From Actinomycetota bacterium (GTDB lineage Bacteria; Actinomycetota; Thermoleophilia; UBA2241), in assembly GCA_003157715.1 (NCBI GenBank), contig PMKK01000026.1, positions 1 to 6,646 on the forward strand: 6,646 bases of DNA, given 5' to 3'. Position 1 is the first letter of the stretch; every line of letters begins with the position of its first letter. Position numbers and translations under genes: made by a program. The notes below the pieces were generated by a model. The model had not been told where the DNA came from. It did not search any database and saw only the letters and a program-made list of their open reading frames with translations. Below, in pieces: positions 5,711 to 6,646 of the stretch.

Positions 5711-6327
5711 CAGGTGTTCTTCAGCACGATGCTCTCGATGATGTTGGCTACGTCCTCGCACTGGTCCATGGCGCGCTCGAGCGTGTGGTAGATGTCTTTC
5801 CACTTGATGATGTCGGTGCATTTCATGTCGCCGTCGAAGAGCTCGGCGACGGCGTCGCGGTAAAGGCGGTCGCCGTCGTTTTCGAGGCGGTTGATCTCGA
5901 TCCAGTGCTCGTCTAAGCCCTTGCGCTTATCGAGGCCGTCGAGGGCGATGCGCAGCTCGGCGGTCTGCCGGGCCAGCACGACCGCCTGTTCGACGGCGTG
6001 GGTCGTGGGCTGGTCGATGCGGTAGACGACCAGCATGTCGGCGGTGGCCTCGATGCTGTCGAGGACCTCGTCGAGGGTGGCGGCGAGATCGTAGATGTCC
6101 TCGCGGTCGAGGGGCGTGATGAAGGTCTTGTTCAGGCGCCGGACGATGTCGTGCACGATCTTGTCGCCGACGTGCTCGAGCTCGACCTGCTGGCGCGCGA
6201 CGCTCTTGGGATCGCGGTAGTCGTTCATGAGCTTCGCCAGGAGCTGAGCGGCCTGGTCGAGGATGGCCGCGAACTCCGAGAAGAGGCGAAAGTACTCCCG
6301 CTCCTGCGGGACGAGGCTGAGTTTCAC
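5710..6327 (-). CDS. DUF47 / PhoU-like Pit accessory protein
   Basis: The 205-residue, mostly helical, soluble protein matches the DUF47 (PF01865, YkaA-like) family. Visible motifs are VELEHVGDKIVHDI (48-61), ITPLDREDIYDLA (70-82), LDEVLDSIEATADM (85-98), RLENDGDRLYRDAV (147-160), DIIKWKDIYHTLE (172-184) and CEDVANIIESIVLKN at the end. The acidic ExxxD patterns in the two halves are the metal-binding signature shared with PhoU. Members are regularly encoded beside pit and are thought to control or support the carrier from the cytoplasmic side. Length is normal for the family. The start is GTG at 6327, with an AGGAAGGGA site beginning 13 nt upstream. Downstream, the stop overlaps the ATG of a mini-ORF leading to the Pit gene. 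A promoter candidate at 6383-6410 and a strong leader hairpin at 6351-6373 precede it. Confidence 0.93.
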   Translation of the reverse strand: MKLSLVPQEREYFRLFSEFAAILDQAAQLLAKLMNDYRDPKSVARQQVELEHVGDKIVHDIVRRLNKTFITPLDREDIYDLAATLDEVLDSIEATADMLVVYRIDQPTTHAVEQAVVLARQTAELRIALDGLDKRKGLDEHWIEINRLENDGDRLYRDAVAELFDGDMKCTDIIKWKDIYHTLERAMDQCEDVANIIESIVLKNT

Positions 6328-6331
6328 GGTG

Positions 6332-6340
6332 TCCCTTCCT
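6332..6340 (-). promoter_or_regulatory. Ribosome binding site deciding the GTG start of the DUF47 gene
   Basis: AGGAAGGGA is read on the minus strand at 6340-6332, 4 nt before the GTG at 6327. It supports GTG over any later ATG; no in-frame ATG occurs until about residue 34, inside the conserved part. Confidence 0.6.
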
Positions 6341-6350
6341 GACTGGTCGC

Positions 6351-6373
6351 GACGGACCCCGGCGGGGTCCGTC
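6351..6373 (-). other. Perfect 10-bp hairpin in the DUF47/Pit leader
   Basis: GACGGACCCC (6351-6360) is fully complementary to GGGGTCCGTC (6364-6373) with a GGC loop. It lies 23 nt upstream of the DUF47 start. If the promoter at 6383-6410 is right, it forms the extreme 5' end of the mRNA. It could stabilise the transcript, control access to the start, or be a DNA operator. It lacks a T-run, so I do not call it a terminator. Confidence 0.6.
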
Positions 6374-6382
6374 CGGCCGGTA

Positions 6383-6410
6383 ATGTTAGCGGAGTGTGAA
6401 GGCCAGGCAA
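6383..6410 (-). promoter_or_regulatory. Candidate promoter of the DUF47-Pit unit, with weak PhoP-box-like repeats
   Basis: On the minus strand TTGCCT (6410-6405) and TAACAT (6388-6383) are 16 nt apart, giving a start near 6376. The same DNA holds three heptamers in 11-nt steps, CTTTGCC (6412-6406), CTTCACA (6401-6395) and GCTAACA (6390-6384), which match the actinobacterial PhoP unit GTTCACC at 4, 5 and 4 of 7 positions. Confidence 0.4.
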
Positions 6411-6487
6411 AGTGCCGCGGAGCCCCGATGCGTAGGGTCCGTCGGCGCTCGCCGTTGCCGTCTGGTCAGGCGCGCCGGCCGGTCAGG

Positions 6488-6516
6488 TTGCAGAGGCTCG
6501 CCGCCTTCGGTAGCCT
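6488..6516 (+). promoter_or_regulatory. Candidate promoter for the plus-strand gene starting at 6637
   Basis: TTGCAG (6488-6493) and TAGCCT (6511-6516) are 17 nt apart, giving a start near 6523 and a leader of about 114 nt. The region also forms nested inverted repeats: CGCCGGC 6473-6479 with GCCGGCG 6519-6525, and AGGCT 6494-6498 with AGCCT 6512-6516. An operator, or an RNA structure made from a promoter further upstream, is therefore also possible. Confidence 0.35.
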
Positions 6517-6567
6517 GAGCCGGCGTCCATGCGGGTAACGGTGGCTGTTCGGACGCGTTCTGTAGCA

Positions 6568-6599
6568 ACTTTCTTGCCGGCGCGCCGGTGCAAGAAGGT
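6568..6599 (+). other. Large stem-loop in the leader of the gene at 6637
   Basis: ACTTTCTTG (6568-6576) pairs with CAAGAAGGT (6591-6599) over nine base pairs including one G-U. Inside, CCGG (6577-6580) pairs with CCGG (6585-6588) around a CGCG loop, with TG bulged on the 3' side. The stem ends 22 nt before the Shine-Dalgarno site. A second stem, GCGTCC 6523-6528 with GGACGC 6551-6556, precedes it. It may be a cis-regulatory RNA or a repressor site. I do not recognise a known riboswitch class. Confidence 0.5.
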
Positions 6600-6621
6600 C
6601 TCGCTGACGGCAGTGATGCAC

Positions 6622-6629
6622 TAAGGAGG
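6622..6629 (+). promoter_or_regulatory. Strong ribosome binding site for the gene at 6637
   Basis: TAAGGAGG is fully complementary to the 16S 3' end and lies 7 nt before the GTG at 6637. It is the main evidence that a gene starts at the right edge. Confidence 0.8.
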
Positions 6630-6636
6630 ACCGCAA

Positions 6637-6646
6637 GTGACCGAGG
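6637..6646 (+). CDS. Start of an unidentified gene (runs off the right edge)
   Basis: Only GTG ACC GAG and one further base are present, encoding Met-Thr-Glu. The call rests on the perfect Shine-Dalgarno site at good spacing and on the promoter candidate and structured leader upstream. The gene is divergent from the DUF47-Pit unit. Nothing can be said about its product. Confidence 0.65.

Noticed and set aside
6473..6525. An SRP RNA or GEMM (c-di-GMP-I) riboswitch
   Set aside because: GGTCAGG at 6481 recalls SRP RNA, but the GGAAGCAGCC part of the conserved loop is missing. GCGGGTAACGG recalls GEMM, but the GGCAAACC and GCAAAGCC elements are absent.

Overview
The window is high-GC DNA with strongly GC-biased third codon positions, GTG as well as ATG starts, and good Shine-Dalgarno sites before most genes. 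The gene set is a secreted coiled-coil NlpC/P60 hydrolase behind a probable c-di-AMP (ydaO-type) riboswitch, a type IV pilus retraction ATPase, a DUF5658 membrane protein and a Pit/DUF47 phosphate uptake pair. It suggests an Actinomycetota-like bacterium, possibly outside the classical Streptomyces/Mycobacterium group because it has pilT. This placement is inference from gene content and composition, not from a marker gene.

Layout. Positions 1-1354 (minus strand) hold the first 59 codons of pilT, then the NlpC/P60 gene, whose leader (about 1391-1490) looks like a c-di-AMP riboswitch. Positions 1527-2281 (plus) hold a promoter candidate and a gene joining a four-Cys zinc-ribbon-like segment to a DUF5658 membrane domain. 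Positions 2341-2481 hold a degenerate tandem repeat of about 20 bp that includes the end of the next gene. Positions 2468-3880 (minus) encode a B12-binding-type radical SAM protein of the BchE-like superfamily, with a promoter candidate at 3980-4009. Positions 4064-6327 (minus) form a probable unit in transcription order: DUF47 PhoU-like protein, a possible 21-codon mini-ORF, a Pit phosphate transporter, then a small CxxC/CxxC protein with an octapeptide repeat. Positions 6328-6636 are a divergent intergenic region with promoter candidates on both strands, a perfect 10-bp hairpin in the phoU-like leader, and a large stem in the leader of a plus-strand gene that starts at 6637 and leaves the window after three codons.

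How the parts work together. The DUF47 protein and the Pit carrier are a standard pair for low-affinity phosphate (metal-phosphate) uptake. They appear to be joined by two TGATG stop/start overlaps through the mini-ORF, and the promoter region carries three weak PhoP-box-like heptamers spaced 11 nt apart. The NlpC/P60 hydrolase fits the known control of wall hydrolases by c-di-AMP. The radical SAM gene and the DUF5658 gene converge and have no obvious partner here.

I see no defence system, CRISPR array, mobile element, rRNA or tRNA. The most interesting items are regulatory or architectural: the riboswitch-hydrolase unit, the bridging mini-ORF, the stop-codon repeat array and the structured leader at the right edge. 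I do not see a clearly new multi-gene system.
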